7,170 nt of DNA from an uncultured Eubacteriales bacterium (GTDB lineage Bacteria > Bacillota > Clostridia > UBA1381 > UBA9506), in the NCBI GenBank assembly GCA_902478395.1, contig CABSKZ010000138.1, positions 1 to 7,170 on the forward strand, written 5' to 3'. Each line of letters starts with the position of its first letter. Within the stretch, counting starts at the first letter, position 1. The translations under genes were made by a program, and so were the position numbers. Below the pieces are notes generated by a model that saw nothing but the letters and a program-made list of their open reading frames with translations, was not told where the DNA came from and ran no database searches. Positions 6,709-7,170 of this stretch are shown in pieces.

Positions 6709-6774
6709 CTCAAAAGCGAACGCTTTTGGCGTTCGGGCGGCGGGAAACGCCGCCGTTCATTAGAACCTTTTGAG
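6709..6774. repeat. Gapless cloverleaf-forming inverted repeat set
   Basis: An outer 8-bp stem, CTCAAAAG (6709-6716) with CTTTTGAG (6767-6774), encloses three hairpins lying directly against each other: CGAACGC/GCGTTCG (6717-6735, 5-base loop), GGCGGCG/CGCCGCC (6736-6754, loop GGAAA), and GTTC/GAAC (6755-6766, loop ATTA). Every base outside the loops is paired with Watson-Crick matches. It is not a tRNA: arm lengths and loops do not fit and there is no CCA-ready acceptor stem. Confidence 0.85.
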
Positions 6775-6777
6775 GTT

Positions 6778-6806
6778 ATTATACCACCGAAAAAAAGACC
6801 TGTCCA
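6778..6806 (-). promoter_or_regulatory. Strong leftward sigma-70 type promoter
   Basis: The - strand reads TGGACA (6801-6806), exactly 17 bases, then TATAAT (6778-6783), preceded by TGG as an extended -10. The start would be near 6771, inside the outer stem of the cloverleaf. The transcript would run through the hairpin-rich region toward the glycosidase gene, giving either a leader of almost 490 bases or a separate small RNA. No protein gene starts near it. Confidence 0.7.
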
Positions 6807-6839
6807 TAACAAAAAACTAAATATTTAACAGTTTCTTAA

Positions 6840-6868
6840 TTGACATCCACCACATTTTGGTGTATGAT
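6840..6868 (+). promoter_or_regulatory. Promoter of the HPr-like gene
   Basis: Consensus TTGACA (6840-6845), a 17-base spacer and TATGAT (6863-6868) with TG one base upstream. Transcription would begin near 6875, about 24 bases before the ATG. The spacer contains the inverted repeat CACCA (6848-6852) and TGGTG (6858-6862), a possible operator. Confidence 0.85.
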
Positions 6869-6898
6869 AGTAGTAACATAAAAAAGGAGGAATTTAAG

Positions 6899-7126
6899 AT
6901 GAAAGCATTTGATATTGTGTTAAGCTCCATTAACGATGTAAAAAACTTTGTAAACATCGTAAACAAGTATGATTTTGATGTGGATCTGACATCCGGGAGA
7001 TATGTTGTGGATGCAAAGTCTATCATGGGAATCTTTAGCCTGGATTTGAGCAAACCGATTCATGTTGAAGTACATTCCGATGACTCTGCCGCTTTTGTGG
7101 AAGAATTGAAACCATACATACAGTAA
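6899..7126 (+). CDS. HPr-like protein lacking the active-site histidine
   Basis: A 75-residue soluble protein of the HPr fold family. Anchoring NKYDFDVDL (22-30) and KSIMGIFSLDL (40-50) on Bacillus HPr gives a constant offset of five. Ser41 falls on the regulatory Ser46 inside the conserved KSIMG motif, while the His15 position falls near Ser10 in LSSINDVK, with no GIHARP motif. It therefore cannot carry phosphate between Enzyme I and sugar permeases in the normal way. A Crh-like role as a Ser-phosphorylated regulator with CcpA is possible, or a structural role; both are inference. It is shorter than typical HPr (about 85-88 residues). The start at 6899 is set by GGAGG at 6886-6890 with 8-base spacing. 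An in-frame start at 6857 would lie within the promoter. It is transcribed away from the glycosidase gene. No clear terminator is seen before the window ends. Confidence 0.88.
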   Translation: MKAFDIVLSSINDVKNFVNIVNKYDFDVDLTSGRYVVDAKSIMGIFSLDLSKPIHVEVHSDDSAAFVEELKPYIQ

Positions 7127-7170
7127 TTTTAGTTCTAAAAATACTTTCGGCATATAAAAAACACCTGTTG

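Larger units (their letters stand above)
6364..6774. other. Hairpin-rich non-coding region between the glycosidase and HPr-like genes
   Basis: These 411 bases hold about a dozen short inverted repeats end to end and no credible gene. In order: CCTCC/GGAGG (6364-6377), a CAAAG-type 5-bp hairpin near 6382-6394, AAGCC/GGCTT (6416-6432), an imperfect AT-rich pair (6446-6476), the long palindrome 6491-6534, GAGGAA/TTCCTC (6556-6586) with an inner TCGC/GCGA, CGCC-GGA-GGCG (6586-6596), the palindrome 6596-6625, CATTTTAC/GTAAAATG (6634-6653), GCGGC/GCCGC (6655-6667), CGGC/GCCG (6675-6691), GAAT/ATTC (6691-6702), and the cloverleaf 6709-6774. Open frames across it (such as a 118-codon one on the - strand) only mirror the palindromes and lack a ribosome binding site. 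It could be a structured RNA, a long regulatory leader of the glycosidase gene, or a cluster of palindromic repeats. The sequence alone does not decide. Confidence 0.7.

Noticed and set aside
6709..6730. Catabolite-response (cre) site resemblance in the AAAAGCG...CGCTTTT palindrome
   Set aside because: The half-sites are two bases too far apart and the flanking TG/CA are missing, so it does not fit the cre consensus.
6709..6774. tRNA or tRNA-like gene suggested by the cloverleaf
   Set aside because: Stem lengths are 8, 7, 7 and 4 with 4-5 base loops; there is no 7-base anticodon loop, no TTCRA motif and no acceptor 3' end.
6300..6812. Long open frame of 170 codons on the - strand, and an overlapping one of 118 codons (6313-6669)
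   Set aside because: Both run through the stacked palindromes, overlap each other in different frames, lack a ribosome binding site, and show no domain or normal composition (many Cys, Arg and His). They look like by-products of the repeats.
6857..6898. Earlier in-frame start for the HPr-like gene
   Set aside because: It falls within the -35/-10 region of the gene's own promoter, upstream of the expected transcription start.
7127..7170. TTTTAG/CTAAAA inverted repeat after the HPr-like gene as a terminator
   Set aside because: The stem is short and purely AT-rich with almost no loop and no following T run; the true terminator may lie beyond the window.

Overview
The window looks like chromosomal DNA from a low-to-mid-GC Gram-positive anaerobe, most likely a clostridial (Oscillospirales/Ruminococcaceae-like) Firmicute. 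The reasons are strong GGAGG ribosome binding sites, a TTG start on a type III pantothenate kinase, a YbiT/YkpA-type ABC-F protein, and a short HPr-like protein of the kind I associate with Clostridia. The lineage is inference. No phage, transposase, tRNA, rRNA or CRISPR sequence is visible.

Left part (1-2412, + strand): a tightly spaced run of four genes with gaps of 15-18 bases. It starts inside hisG (ATP phosphoribosyltransferase, 5' end cut off by the window). It continues with hisH (glutaminase subunit of imidazole glycerol phosphate synthase), a small YfcE/MJ0936-type metallophosphoesterase, and coaX (type III pantothenate kinase). The run ends at a strong bidirectional terminator with 17-bp perfect arms. 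It joins the end of a histidine operon to a coenzyme A gene, and hisA, hisF, hisB and hisD are not in the window.

Middle (2416-6283, - strand): two convergently placed genes. The downstream one is a 530-residue ABC-F ATPase whose second nucleotide-binding domain has lost both the Walker A lysine and the Walker B catalytic glutamate. The upstream one is a cytosolic GH78-like (alpha-L-rhamnosidase-type) glycosidase of 724 residues. It keeps all four acidic active-site residues but carries a 19-residue tandem duplication just after the catalytic-acid motif. A 14-bp perfect inverted repeat and a likely promoter lie between the two genes.

Right part (6284-7170): about 550 bases without a credible protein gene, packed with hairpins. 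The clearest element is a 66-base segment (6709-6774) that folds as a cloverleaf with no unpaired base at its four-way junction. A good leftward promoter (TGGACA-17-TATAAT) sits at its right edge. A good rightward promoter (TTGACA-17-TATGAT) then drives a 75-residue HPr-like protein that lacks the phosphorylatable His15 but keeps the Ser46 region.

The best candidates for something undescribed are the hairpin-rich region with its gapless cloverleaf, the internal duplication near the glycosidase active site, and the one-sided ABC-F protein.
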